From the NCBI RefSeq assembly GCF_007665395.1, contig NZ_VDND01000002.1, positions 62,001 to 126,000 on the forward strand: a DNA stretch of 64,000 bases. The letters are read 5' to 3'. Below the pieces are notes generated by a model. The model worked only from the letters and a program-made list of their open reading frames with translations, did not search any database and was not told where the DNA came from. The position numbers and the translations under genes were made by a program. The DNA is from Pseudomonas oryzihabitans. Lineage in GTDB: Bacteria; Pseudomonadota; Gammaproteobacteria; Pseudomonadales; Pseudomonadaceae. Shown piece after piece: positions 9,342 through 19,240 of the stretch. Within the stretch, counting starts at the first letter, position 1, and each line of letters starts with the position of its first letter.

Positions 9342-10646
9342 ATGACGGATACCCTAGCCCGGCTGCGCGCCGGCGAACTGGCCGGAGCCACGCGCCTGAC
9401 CCTGCGCGCCGACCTGACCGAATTCCCCGAAGAAATCTACGCCCTGGCCGACAGCCTGGAAATCCTCGACCTGTCCGGCAATCGGCTGACCCGGCTGCCC
9501 GCCGACCTGGGGCGGCTGCACCGGCTGCGCATCCTCTTCTGCTCGGGCAACCCCTTCAGCGAATTGCCCGAGGTGCTGGGGACCTTGCCCAACCTGGAGA
9601 TGATCGGCTTCAAGGCCTGCCAGCTGGAGCGGGTGAGCGCCGCCGCCCTGCCACCGCGCCTGCGCTGGTTGATCCTCACCGACAACCGCATCGCCGAGGT
9701 GCCCGCCGCCCTGGGTGAGCGACCGGCCCTGCAAAAGCTAATGCTGGCCGGCAACCAGTTGCAGACCCTGCCGGCGTCCATGGCCGGGCTGCACCAGCTG
9801 GAGCTCCTGCGGCTGTCGGCGAATCGCTTCGCGGCGCTGCCGCCGGCCATTCTCGAGTTGCCGCGGTTGACCTGGCTGGCCTATGGCGACAATCCCCTCG
9901 GTGCCGCGCGTGAACGGGCGGTCCGGACCCAGGCCGCCAGCCAGCAGCGCATCGCCTGGCGCGATCTGACGCTCGGCGAGCGCCTGGGCGAGGGCGCCTC
10001 CGGCATCATCCACCAGGCCCGCTGGCAGTCGCCCAGCGGCCCGCGGGACGTCGCGGTCAAACTGTTCAAGGGCAGCATGACCAGCGACGGCACCCCGGAA
10101 AGCGAAAGCGCCGCCAGTCTCAGTGCCGGCACCCATCCCTGGCTGATTGGCGCGCTCGGCGATCTCGCCGAGCATCCCGAGCAGCGCAGCGGCCTGGTGC
10201 TGGAACTGGTGGAGCCGGCCTTCGGCAACCTGGCCGGCCCGCCCAGCTTCACCACCTGCAGCCGCGACGTCTATCCCGAGGATACCCGCTTCACCGCCGC
10301 CGCCGTGCGCGAGATGGCCGGCGGCATGGCCAGCGCCCTGGCCCACCTGCATGAACGGGGCCTGGTCCATGGCGACTTCTATGCCCACAACATCCTCTGG
10401 GACGGCGGCTCGCGCTGCCTGCTCGGTGATTTCGGCGGCGCTTCCCTGCTGCCCGAGGAGACCTCGCAGGCCGCGCGGCTGCAGCGCTTCGAGAGCCGCG
10501 CCTTCGGCATCCTGCTGGAGGAGTGGCTGGCACGCTGCAGCGAACCGGCCGATCCGGCGCTCATCGCCCTGGCCGAGGAATGCCAGCAGGGCGCCCTCGA
10601 TGCGCGCCCGCTGCTCGCCGAGGTGGCGCAGCGCCTGCGGGGCTAG
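9342..10646 (+). CDS. leucine-rich repeat protein fused to a protein-kinase domain
   Basis: A 434-residue protein in two parts. Residues about 25-195 are leucine-rich repeats (for example LEILDLSGNRLTRLPADLG and LRWLILTDNRIAEVPAALG). Residues about 208-434 form a Hanks-type kinase domain with a P-loop-like LGEGASGII, VK lysine in VAVKLFKG, a catalytic loop HGDFYAHNIL with D and N kept, and GDFGGASLL as the DFG motif. No signal peptide or membrane segment is visible, so it is likely cytoplasmic. The substrate is unknown. Similar proteins occur scattered in pseudomonads. It ends in a CTAG shared with the convergent racemase stop. Confidence 0.85.
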   Translation: MTDTLARLRAGELAGATRLTLRADLTEFPEEIYALADSLEILDLSGNRLTRLPADLGRLHRLRILFCSGNPFSELPEVLGTLPNLEMIGFKACQLERVSAAALPPRLRWLILTDNRIAEVPAALGERPALQKLMLAGNQLQTLPASMAGLHQLELLRLSANRFAALPPAILELPRLTWLAYGDNPLGAARERAVRTQAASQQRIAWRDLTLGERLGEGASGIIHQARWQSPSGPRDVAVKLFKGSMTSDGTPESESAASLSAGTHPWLIGALGDLAEHPEQRSGLVLELVEPAFGNLAGPPSFTTCSRDVYPEDTRFTAAAVREMAGGMASALAHLHERGLVHGDFYAHNILWDGGSRCLLGDFGGASLLPEETSQAARLQRFESRAFGILLEEWLARCSEPADPALIALAEECQQGALDARPLLAEVAQRLRG

Positions 10647-11335
10647 GCCAGCGCCCAGTCCACGGCGGCCAGGGCGTGCAGCCGGGTGGTGTCGAACAGC
10701 GGCACCGCGCTGTCGCCCTGGTCCACCAGCAGCATGATCTCGGTGCAGCCGAGCACGATGGCCTCGGCGCCCTGGGCCACCAGCCCGGCGATGATCTCCC
10801 GGTAGGCCTCGCGCGAGTCCACGCGGATCTCGCCGCGCACTAATTCTTCGTAGATGATGCGGTGCACGGTCTGACGATGCGCCGGTGCGGGTACCAGGAC
10901 CTGCAGGCCGAACGTCTCGGTCAGCCGCTGGCGATAGAAGGCCTGTTCCATGGTGAAGGCCGTCCCCAGCAGGCCGATGGTCCGTAGCCCTCGGGCGCGG
11001 ATCGCCGCACCCGTGGGATCGGCGATATGCAACAGCGGCAGGGGCGTGGCCGCCTCCAGCTCGGCCGCCAGGCAATGCATGGTGTTGGTGCAGAGCACCA
11101 GCCCCTCGGCGCCCCCGGCCGCCAGTTGCCGCGCGTGGTCCTGCAGCCGCCGGCCCAGCGCCGCCCAGTCGCCCGCGTGCTGCAGGGCGGCGATCTCGGC
11201 GAAATCCACCGACAGCAACAGGCAGGCCGCCGAATGGCTACCGCCCAGCCGCCGGCGGACCTCCTCGTTGAGGATGCGATAGTAGTGAGCCGAACTCTCC
11301 CAGCTCATGCCGCCCAACAGGCCCAGGGTGCGCAT
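10643..11335 (-). CDS. aspartate/glutamate racemase family protein
   Basis: A 230-residue cytoplasmic enzyme with the Asp/Glu/hydantoin racemase fold. The paired catalytic cysteines are visible at C82 (LCTNTMH) and C197 (GCTEIML), and the N-terminus LGLLGGMSWESS is typical of the YgeA/RacX group. Such enzymes interconvert L- and D-amino acids without a cofactor. The amino acid used is not predictable from sequence. The gene is convergent with the LRR-kinase gene and overlaps it by 4 bp. About 250 bp upstream hold no other gene on this strand. Confidence 0.85.
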   Translation of the reverse strand: MRTLGLLGGMSWESSAHYYRILNEEVRRRLGGSHSAACLLLSVDFAEIAALQHAGDWAALGRRLQDHARQLAAGGAEGLVLCTNTMHCLAAELEAATPLPLLHIADPTGAAIRARGLRTIGLLGTAFTMEQAFYRQRLTETFGLQVLVPAPAHRQTVHRIIYEELVRGEIRVDSREAYREIIAGLVAQGAEAIVLGCTEIMLLVDQGDSAVPLFDTTRLHALAAVDWALA

Positions 11336-11558
11336 GGTGTTTCCTCCTGCCGTATGCGAGTGGTGATCCTGACGGTTGCGGTGGCTTTTGGTGAGCAGCA
11401 GTGGCGGGATGATCGAGCGGTACAGTGACCTCTTGGCCGAGGCGCGCGGGGTATATGCCTTGGGCAGGAAGGAACGAGCTGAAAGGGTGGGGGGCGAGGG
11501 AGTTTGTTTGCCGGAAGGGCGTCACCCTGGTACGACCTGAGCTGATTTTCTCCTATTG

Positions 11559-11583
11559 AAATATGGGCAACTTGCTTATATTT
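11559..11583. promoter_or_regulatory. AT-rich palindrome and promoter of the toxin-antitoxin pair
   Basis: Half sites AAATATGGGCAA and TTGCTTATATTT flank a central C (10 of 12 positions are complementary). The palindrome overlaps a candidate promoter with TTGAAA at 11556-11561 and TATATT at 11577-11582, spacing 15. It ends 5 bp before the toxin ATG, so autoregulation by the antitoxin is a reasonable inference. Confidence 0.5.
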
Positions 11584-11588
11584 GATGC

Positions 11589-11957
11589 ATGGAAGCAATC
11601 TTTTTCGAGACCTCAGCCTTTACCGCCACGGTTGGCAGCTACCTGAGGGACGACAAGTACCGTCGGCTGCAGGAGAACCTGCTGCACGATCCCGAAGGTG
11701 GTTATGTCATGCCGCATACGGGCGGGTTTCGCAAACTGCGTTGGGGCGACGTGCGTCGCGGCAAAGGGAAGCGGGGTGGCCTGAGGGTCATTTAGTACTG
11801 GTTATCAGAAGAAGGCCAGATTTGGTTGTTCGCTATCTACGACAAGGATGAGCTAGAAAGCCTGACTTCTGACCAGGAAAAGGCCTTGAAGGCTGCCATC
11901 GGTATCGAGATTGCGGCACGGCAGCAAACCAAGGCCAAAGGCAAGGCGGAGAAATGA
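11589..11957 (+). pseudogene. HigB-2/RelE-type toxin gene with in-frame TAG
   Basis: The frame reads 67 codons from ATG, ending in GGLRVI, and then meets TAG at 11793-11795. The same frame continues at once with YWLSEEGQIWLFAIYDKDE and on to a TGA at 11955-11957, so an uninterrupted version would have about 122 residues. Family members have tyrosine where TAG now stands (GLRVIYYW), so one base change in a TAY codon explains it. The segment GGFRKLRWGD...GKGKRGGLRV is typical of HigB-2/RelE mRNA interferases. The truncated product lacks the C-terminal beta strands and is probably inactive. The last four bases ATGA overlap the antitoxin start. Confidence 0.85.
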
Positions 11958-12271
11958 GCGAGCGCGATATTTTTGCTGAGATCATGACCGGTATTGGTGA
12001 GATGGCGGCCGAGCGCGAGGGCAAGATCACCTTGCGCCAGCACCGTATGGGGCTGAAAGAACAGCCCAGGATTTCTGCTGACGAGATCGTCGCCATTCGT
12101 AAGCGACACAATATGTCCCAGGAAGTATTCGCCCGGGTGATCCGTACCAAGGCAAATACGCTGAAAAATTGGGAGCAGGGTAAGGCGGAGCCGAACCCTC
12201 AAGCGACGATGCTGCTCAAGCTGGTGGATCGTCACAGCGATATGCTCGAGCGGCTGGAGGCCGTGAGCTGA
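11954..12271 (+). CDS. HigA-type antitoxin, XRE-family DNA-binding protein
   Basis: A 105-residue protein starting in an ATGA overlap with the toxin reading frame. The C-terminal half is a helix-turn-helix of the XRE/Cro type (ISADEIVAIRKRHNMSQEVFARVI then TLKNWEQGKAEPN). The N-terminal half (SERDIFAEIMTGIGEMAAEREG) fits HigA-2-type antitoxins encoded after their toxin. It would bind and neutralise the toxin and repress the promoter. It is intact although its toxin gene is interrupted, which suggests it may now serve only as a regulator. Base composition is visibly less GC-rich than the neighbours. Confidence 0.85.
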   Translation: MSERDIFAEIMTGIGEMAAEREGKITLRQHRMGLKEQPRISADEIVAIRKRHNMSQEVFARVIRTKANTLKNWEQGKAEPNPQATMLLKLVDRHSDMLERLEAVS

Positions 12272-12452
12272 CTGCCGATCACAACGAACAAGGTGTCGTG
12301 AAAGGTTGAAGTAAGTGTCAGGGTGGCAGCGCCATCGCCCGCATCATCTTCGCCTGGAACCAAGTTGCCCAGGATGCTATCGCTGCCGTGGCAGAGTGCT
12401 AGAGCGCCGGCTACGCTCCAAAAGGCCACTCCCGGCCTTGGAGGTGATCGTC

Positions 12453-12644
12453 ATGCTGAAAGCGTTGTTCACCGCAGTAGCCCTGACCGTCTTCGCGTCC
12501 GCCAGTGTCCAGGCGGCGCCCTGTCGAGACGCCCACGGCAAGTTCGTCAAGTGCGAAACGACCAAGACCAAGGCCGTGCAATGCAAGGATGCCCAAGGCA
12601 AGTTCGCCAAGTGCGGCACGCCGGGGGCCAAGGCGATCAACTAG
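12453..12644 (+). CDS. small exported protein with two Cys-Lys repeats
   Basis: A 63-residue protein starting at ATG 12453, preceded by a near-perfect Shine-Dalgarno GGAGGTGATC. That rules out longer in-frame starts. A signal peptide (MLKALFTAVALTVFASASVQA) is followed by two copies of the motif C-x-D-A-x-G-K-F-x-K-C, so the mature protein of about 42 residues has four cysteines and many lysines. Two disulfides within the repeats are plausible in the periplasm. A GC hairpin (AAGGCC/GGCCTT at 12422-12439) sits directly before the ribosome-binding site. I know similar small proteins from pseudomonads but no assigned function. Confidence 0.7.
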   Translation: MLKALFTAVALTVFASASVQAAPCRDAHGKFVKCETTKTKAVQCKDAQGKFAKCGTPGAKAIN

Positions 12645-12657
12645 GCCTAGCCTGAGC

Positions 12658-12694
12658 CGTCCGGAGGTCAGGCACTTGGCGTGATCTCCGGACG
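12658..12694 (+). terminator. hairpin downstream of the small exported protein
   Basis: CGTCCGGAG at 12658-12666 pairs with CTCCGGACG at 12686-12694, and GTCA/TGAT extends the stem inward. There is no T-run after it, so it may be a message-stabilising or Rho-assisted 3' end rather than a classical intrinsic terminator. Confidence 0.4.
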
Positions 12695-12753
12695 GGTACC
12701 TCTGCGCCTCAGGTCAGCGCGACAGCGGTGCGCCGGGGGTGCCGGGAGGCGGC

Positions 12754-12951
12754 TCAGCGTACCGGCCTGGCGGAGCGTAGGGCGCGCTCCAGGGCTTCCA
12801 CGCAATCGAGTTCGTTGGCATAGGCCAGGAATTGCACCTGCAATTCGTCACGGGTGCGGGTGAGCCTATGCTTGCGGGTGGCCAGTTCGTCTTCCAGGCT
12901 GGGGAGGTTCTGGGGGGTGACATCGACCTGGCAGGGGGCGCTGGCGCTCAT
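12754..12951 (-). CDS. small hypothetical protein, coiled-coil-like
   Basis: A 65-residue charged protein starting at the ATG complementary to 12949-12951, with a purine-rich GAGAG upstream. Residues about 17-60 (LEDELATRKHRLTRTRDELQ onward) have the heptad look of a single amphipathic helix. There is no signal peptide or membrane segment, and I recognise no family. It lies alone between small genes and is in the same direction as the SDR gene upstream. Coding status is moderately supported by the ribosome-binding site and codon usage. Confidence 0.45.
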   Translation of the reverse strand: MSASAPCQVDVTPQNLPSLEDELATRKHRLTRTRDELQVQFLAYANELDCVEALERALRSARPVR

Positions 12952-13112
12952 GACTACTCTCTCGTGCGGCTGCTGTTGGGATGTATTCAGACATCCGTTT
13001 GAAAAAGGGTTCAGCCAGTCATGCCGCGCGCAGCGTAAAGATTTGCCTACAAAACCCGCGAGGCGGTATCGGTCGGGTTCCTTTCCTGACGGCCCGCCGC
13101 GGAGCTTCCCAG

Positions 13113-13919
13113 CTAATCCTGCTGCGCCGACCCCGGCTCCGACCAGGCGCGATGGCGCTCGGCCTTCTGAGCTTCGCTTTCCACCCGGTTGAGCACCTCG
13201 CCCTCGTGCGCGACCTCCGGTCCGCCGCCATAGACGTGGTCGAGCCCCTGCATCAGGGCCGCGTAGCCCTGGGCGGCCACCTGCACCGGATCGTTCTTCG
13301 GACCGGCGCCAACGCTGGTGTCGTCCTCGCCGGCGCGATGGAAGAAGTTGGTGTCGGTCTGGCCGGGCATCAGTACCGTGAGGGTCACGCCGCTGTCCTT
13401 GAGTTCGTTGCGCACGGCGAAGGCGAAGGAATTGATGAAGGCCTTGGACGCACCGTAGACCGCCTCGAAGGGAATCGGCGCCGTGGCCGAGATGGACGAG
13501 GTGAAGAGCACCCGGCCCTGGCCGGCGGCCACCATCTCCGGCAGCACCAGCTTGGCCAGGTGCACGGTCGACATGACGTTGAGCTGGATCAGCGCCAGCT
13601 CGTCTTCCAGGCGCGTCTGGCCGACGAAGGCGCCACCCAGGCCCACGCCGGCGTTGAGCACCAGTACGTCCAGGGGGCGCCCCTGGCGGCGCAGGAATCT
13701 ATAGGTTTCCTCCACCCCGATGGGGGTGCGCAGATCGGCGGCGTGGCTCCAGACCTTGACGCCCAGGGCGCGCAATTCGCGCTCGGCGGCGTCGAGGCCG
13801 TCGCCGCGGGACACCAGCAGCAGGTCATGGCCATGGCGGGCCAGCTGCTTGGCCAGTTCGAAGCCGATGCCACTGGAGGCGCCGGTGACGGCGGCCAGCG
13901 GCCGGGTGACGTTGTTCAT
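13113..13919 (-). CDS. SDR family NAD(P)-dependent oxidoreductase
   Basis: A 268-residue classical short-chain dehydrogenase. The start at 13919 has AGAGGA upstream and gives the usual N-terminus just before the beta strand. Motifs are the cofactor loop TGASSGIG, NAG in LNAGVG, catalytic serine in FTSSISA and YGASK for the Tyr-Lys pair. The resemblance is to general oxidoreductases of the DltE/YqjQ type, the substrate is unknown. The C-terminus after about residue 230 is charged and probably disordered. It is a single-gene unit. Confidence 0.85.
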   Translation of the reverse strand: MNNVTRPLAAVTGASSGIGFELAKQLARHGHDLLLVSRGDGLDAAERELRALGVKVWSHAADLRTPIGVEETYRFLRRQGRPLDVLVLNAGVGLGGAFVGQTRLEDELALIQLNVMSTVHLAKLVLPEMVAAGQGRVLFTSSISATAPIPFEAVYGASKAFINSFAFAVRNELKDSGVTLTVLMPGQTDTNFFHRAGEDDTSVGAGPKNDPVQVAAQGYAALMQGLDHVYGGGPEVAHEGEVLNRVESEAQKAERHRAWSEPGSAQQD

Positions 13920-14041
13920 GCTGAAATCCTCTGCAAACCTGTGGTAGCTGGGATCCCTGGGCACGCCTGGCGCTCCCCGGGGCCGACGGATAACCCGGGC
14001 CGGCATGGCATAATCGCCAGGCCCCTCGGAGGAGACAAGAG

Positions 14042-14254
14042 ATGCAACCCGCGGATCTGGAAGCCCTGGTGACCTGGACCATGCCCTACGGCAAATACGC
14101 CGGCCGCCTGCTGGCCGATCTGCCCGGCCACTACCTCAACTGGTTCGCCCGCAGCGGCTTTCCCGCCGGGGAGCTGGGCCGCCTGCTGGCCCTGATGCAG
14201 GAGATCGACCACAACGGCCTCAAGCCGTTGCTGGAACCCCTGCGACGGCGCTAG
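14042..14254 (+). CDS. DUF3820 family protein
   Basis: A 70-residue protein starting at ATG 14042 after a strong GGAGGAG ribosome-binding site. The core MPYGKYAGRLLADLPGHYLNWF, then the GELGRLLALM segment, is the DUF3820 signature. This small nuclease-related fold is annotated in Pseudomonas as a putative quorum-sensing-regulated virulence factor family. The biochemical function is not established. The stop codon overlaps the convergent ElaA stop through a shared CTAG. Confidence 0.85.
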   Translation: MQPADLEALVTWTMPYGKYAGRLLADLPGHYLNWFARSGFPAGELGRLLALMQEIDHNGLKPLLEPLRRR

Positions 14255-14703
14255 GCAGCGGCCCGGCGCATGTCGATATGGGGAATCCCGTCCTCGTCAT
14301 AGACCTCCGAGCAGGGCGTGAAGCCATAGCGTCCGTAGTAGGCCTGCAGGTGGGCCTGGGCGGCCAGGAACAGCGGGCGCCCGGGCCAGCGTTCGGCGCT
14401 TTCGCTCAGGGCCCGCTCCAGCAGACGATGCCCGAGACCGCTGCCACGGCCTTCGGGGGCGACGATCACCCGGCCAATCACCACGTCCTCGCGTACCCCG
14501 CCGAGCAGGCGCAGATAAGCGTGCAACTCGCCGTCCTGCCAGCCGAACAGGTGCCAGACGTCTTCCGCCAGGTCCTGGCCATCGGGATCGGGATAGATGC
14601 ACTGCTGCTCCACCACGAACACCCGGGCGCGGAGCACCAGGGCGGCATAGAGTTCGGCGGTGGTCAGCGTCGACGCGGCGCGGCAGCTCCAGTGAATCGT
14701 CAT
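14251..14703 (-). CDS. elaA: GNAT family N-acetyltransferase ElaA
   Basis: A 150-residue acetyltransferase. The opening LYAALVLRARVFVVEQQCIYPDPDGQDLA is the ElaA hallmark, and the acetyl-CoA loop is VAPEGRGSGLGHRLL, followed by QAHLQAYYGRYGF. ElaA-type enzymes use acetyl-CoA, but the acceptor is poorly defined. The gene directly follows the small membrane protein gene on the same strand (2 bp gap), so the two are probably co-transcribed. It is convergent with the DUF3820 gene. Confidence 0.85.
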   Translation of the reverse strand: MTIHWSCRAASTLTTAELYAALVLRARVFVVEQQCIYPDPDGQDLAEDVWHLFGWQDGELHAYLRLLGGVREDVVIGRVIVAPEGRGSGLGHRLLERALSESAERWPGRPLFLAAQAHLQAYYGRYGFTPCSEVYDEDGIPHIDMRRAAA

Positions 14704-14705
14704 CT

Positions 14706-14936
14706 TCAGTCCTTGCGCCGGCCGGCCATGAAGCGGAAACGATTGCGGTTGAGCAGCACGTAACCGGTCAGCTGCAGGCCCACGGCGAAGATCAGGCTGC
14801 GCATCGCCCCGGGCTCGGCGGGACGCGGCCCCTGGTAGAGACCGTAGAGGGCGAAGGCGACGCCGAGCAGGCCGAGGATGAAGAAGATCAGCCCGACCTT
14901 GGTCAGGCGGGGAAGGTTGCGCAGGTTCATGAGCAT
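14706..14936 (-). CDS. small two-helix membrane protein
   Basis: About 76 residues if started at ATG 14936. A GTG at 14960 and an ATG at 14930 are in the same frame, and no ribosome-binding site clearly decides between them. Two hydrophobic helices are visible (VGLIFFILGLLGVAFALYGLY and MRSLIFAVGLQLTGYVLL), followed by a basic C-terminus (RNRFRFMAGRRKD), suggesting an inner-membrane protein with a cytoplasmic tail. Family unknown. It is almost contiguous with elaA downstream. Confidence 0.6.
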   Translation of the reverse strand: MLMNLRNLPRLTKVGLIFFILGLLGVAFALYGLYQGPRPAEPGAMRSLIFAVGLQLTGYVLLNRNRFRFMAGRRKD

Positions 14937-15056
14937 ATCGTCGTATTCAAAGCCCGCCACGCTAACCGCCCGGGCAGGGCTTGTCGAGCCGATAGGCAGC
15001 CGGTCCGGGCTGGGCTACCTTGGGGTGAGGCTGCCTGGGCGGCCGGGAGAAGAGCC

Positions 15057-15470
15057 ATGTTCAGCCATGTACAGGTGGGCGCCCGTGACCTGGAGCGCCT
15101 GATCGCTTTCTACGACGAGGTGTTGCGCGAACTCGGCCTGGTCCGCATGCCGGCAGAGGACGATGGCGGTCCGCCCGGTTGCGGCTGGCAACGACCGGGC
15201 CGGGAATGGCCGCAGTTCTATGTGCAGCTGCCGTTCAACGGCCTGCCGGCGTCCTGGGGCAATGGCGTGCAGGTGAGCTTCGCCGCGCCCTCGGTGGTGG
15301 CGGTCGAAGCCGCCTGGCACCGGGCGCTGCAGCTGGGCGGCAGCGATGAAGGCGCGCCCGGGGTGCGGCCGGGCTATGGCCCGGACTTCTATGCGGCCTA
15401 TTGCCGCGATCCGGAAGGCAACAAGCTGTGCTTCGTCCATGCCGACGGCCTGGCCGCCGCCTGCGACTAG
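15057..15470 (+). CDS. VOC family (glyoxalase/bleomycin-resistance fold) protein
   Basis: A 137-residue protein with the vicinal-oxygen-chelate fold: MFSHVQVGARDLERLIAFYDEVL at the N-terminus and YAAYCRDPEGNKLCFVH at the C-terminus. H4 and the glutamate in DPEGNK are in the positions expected of metal ligands. Family members include glyoxalase-like, dioxygenase-like and antibiotic-binding proteins, so a specific function cannot be given. It starts at ATG 15057 after GAGAAG. Its 3' end faces phhB. Confidence 0.8.
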   Translation: MFSHVQVGARDLERLIAFYDEVLRELGLVRMPAEDDGGPPGCGWQRPGREWPQFYVQLPFNGLPASWGNGVQVSFAAPSVVAVEAAWHRALQLGGSDEGAPGVRPGYGPDFYAAYCRDPEGNKLCFVHADGLAAACD

Positions 15471-15500
15471 CGCGCCCGCCAAACGGCTAAGGGTCGCTGG

Positions 15501-15851
15501 CTAGACGTTGGCCGCCAGGGCCACCGCATCGGTCCGCGCGGCCATGATGAAGTCGTTGCGGTGCAGGCCGCCGATGTTGTGCGTCCACCAGCTCACCGTC
15601 ACCGCGCCCCATTCGGTGAGCAGCGCCGGATGGTGATCCTCGTCCTGCGCCTCGCGACCCACGCGGTTGGTGAATTCCAGCGCCTCCAGGAAGTTGCCGA
15701 AGGGATAGCGCCGTTCCAGGCGAGGAATACCGTCGCGCGCCACCAGCGTCCACCCGGGGACGGCCTTGAGTAATTCAGTGCTGGCGGCCTCGCTCAAGGC
15801 CGGCTCGCTGGAGCGGCAGGGGACGCAGTGGGAGTGGGCGAGATCGGCCAT
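15501..15851 (-). CDS. phhB: pterin-4a-carbinolamine dehydratase PhhB
   Basis: A 116-residue protein, close to the usual PhhB length. The start at 15851 has GGAG at the right distance, and upstream in-frame codons lack any support. The active-site segment [22 protein letters not shown] with adjacent histidines is diagnostic. PhhB dehydrates 4a-hydroxytetrahydrobiopterin, recycling the cofactor of phenylalanine hydroxylase. In many pseudomonads phhB lies in a phhA-phhB operon, but here no phhA is adjacent, so it is separated from its usual partner in this window. Confidence 0.9.
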   Translation of the reverse strand: MADLAHSHCVPCRSSEPALSEAASTELLKAVPGWTLVARDGIPRLERRYPFGNFLEALEFTNRVGREAQDEDHHPALLTEWGAVTVSWWTHNIGGLHRNDFIMAARTDAVALAANV

Positions 15852-16012
15852 GGGGACTCCGTAGCAAAGCAAAATGGCGACCGGACAAGGGTAACAGACC
15901 CACCGGTCAGTCTCTGGCAGCCCGTCCGACCATGGTCGAATGGCTCGAAGCCGGTGCGCGCCGTACAACGGCAGACAACAAGAACAACAGTTTCCCGCCG
16001 AGGAGATCGCCC

Positions 16013-17971
<1,959 letters not shown>

Positions 17972-17986
17972 GCCGGCGCGACCACG

Positions 17987-18026
17987 AACCGCCCGCTACT
18001 TAACCGGTAGCGGGCGGTTTGTTTTT
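17987..18026 (+). terminator. intrinsic terminator of acsA
   Basis: AACCGCCCGCTAC at 17987-17999 pairs perfectly with GTAGCGGGCGGTT at 18007-18019. The 7-base loop is followed by a T-rich tract (18018-18026). Confidence 0.93.
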
Positions 18027-18255
18027 GGGCGTCCTATAAGGACTTGTCGCCAGGGTAAAAGCCAGGGCCGCCTGGCCAGGGCTAGAATCGCGCCAGCCGG
18101 CGGACCGGAGGGCACACCGGTCCGTTACCCGTGGCAAAGGCTGGGACAGGGGCACCGCTCCGGCGTACCATGCGTGCCAACCCCACAAGGGTTTCTCGGC
18201 GCACGGTCCCAGGATCGGCCGTACCCGCCGCTCTCGACAGGAAGCCAGACGTTAG

Positions 18256-19218
18256 ATGACCACCCGCATCGCCTTTCTGCTTTGGCCCGACGTCCGTCCG
18301 CTGACCGTGGGCCTGGTCGAGGAAGCGTTGGAACTCGCCGCCCGCCACGCGAGCGACACGCCCTACGAGGTGCGCTTCCTGCAAGCCGGTAGCGAGCTCC
18401 AGCCGCGCCTGCCCGGCGGCTACTGGGAAGGCCAGCTGGAACGTCTGGACCGACTCTTCGTGCTGGCCGACGAACCCCCACGCACGGTGCCCCCGCCACT
18501 GGCGACCGCCCTGCGGCAGAGCGCCCGGGCTGGGGTGGTCATGGGCGGCTTCTCCGCCGGGGTCCAGGTGCTGGCCCAGCTCGGCCTGCTCGACGGCCAT
18601 CGCGCCGCCGTGCACTGGCGCTGGCTGGAGGAATTCAGCGAACAGTTTCCCAAGGTCATCGCCACCCACCACCTTTACGAGTGGGACCGCGATCGCCTGA
18701 CCGCCTGCGGCGGCCTGGCCATCCTCGATCTGCTGCTGGCCATGATCGGTCGTGACCGGGATGCGGAACAGGCGGGCACCATCGCCGAAGAGCTGATCGT
18801 CGAGCGCCTGCGCGAGGGCAGCGAGCGGCAGCGGATCCCGCTGAAGAATCGCCTGGGTTCGAGCCATCCCAAGCTGACCCAGGCGGTGATGCTGATGGAG
18901 GCCAACATCGAGGAGCCCCTCACCACCGACGAGATCGCCCAGCATGTCTGCGTCTCCCGCCGGCAACTGGAGCGGATCTTCAAGCAATACCTGGCGCGGG
19001 TGCCCAGCCAGTACTACCTGGAGTTGCGGCTGAACCGGGCGCGCAAGATGCTCACCCAGACCAGCAAGTCCATCATCCAGATCGGGCTGTCCTGTGGTTT
19101 CTCCTCGGGACCGCACTTTTCCAGCGCCTACCGCAACTTCTTCGGCGTGACCCCCCGCGACGACCGCAACCAGCGGCGCGGCGCGGCGGGCGAGGGCAGC
19201 ATGGTGGCCGAGCGCTAG
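18256..19218 (+). CDS. GlxA-type AraC-family transcriptional regulator
   Basis: A 320-residue regulator. Residues about 5-180 form a DJ-1/PfpI-like domain, but the nucleophile position reads GGFSAG, with no cysteine, so it is a sensor and not an enzyme. Residues about 205-305 hold two AraC helix-turn-helix motifs (TTDEIAQHVCVSRRQLERIFKQ and IIQIGLSCGFSSGPHFSSAYRNFFG). The close match of the DNA-binding region to arginine- and betaine-responsive regulators (ArgR and GbdR class) suggests control of amino acid or quaternary amine catabolism. No catabolic operon is adjacent, so the target is unknown. Confidence 0.8.
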   Translation: MTTRIAFLLWPDVRPLTVGLVEEALELAARHASDTPYEVRFLQAGSELQPRLPGGYWEGQLERLDRLFVLADEPPRTVPPPLATALRQSARAGVVMGGFSAGVQVLAQLGLLDGHRAAVHWRWLEEFSEQFPKVIATHHLYEWDRDRLTACGGLAILDLLLAMIGRDRDAEQAGTIAEELIVERLREGSERQRIPLKNRLGSSHPKLTQAVMLMEANIEEPLTTDEIAQHVCVSRRQLERIFKQYLARVPSQYYLELRLNRARKMLTQTSKSIIQIGLSCGFSSGPHFSSAYRNFFGVTPRDDRNQRRGAAGEGSMVAER

Positions 19219-19240
19219 GCGCCCGCCGCCGGGGATCACC

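Noticed and set aside
11793..11795. TAG in the toxin as a programmed recoding signal
   Set aside because: The only recoding machinery seen here (selB, tRNA-Sec) acts on UGA. Family alignment explains TAG as a mutated tyrosine codon.
12315..12644. Longer 109-residue start for the small exported protein
   Set aside because: ATG 12453 has a near-perfect Shine-Dalgarno and begins a proper signal peptide.
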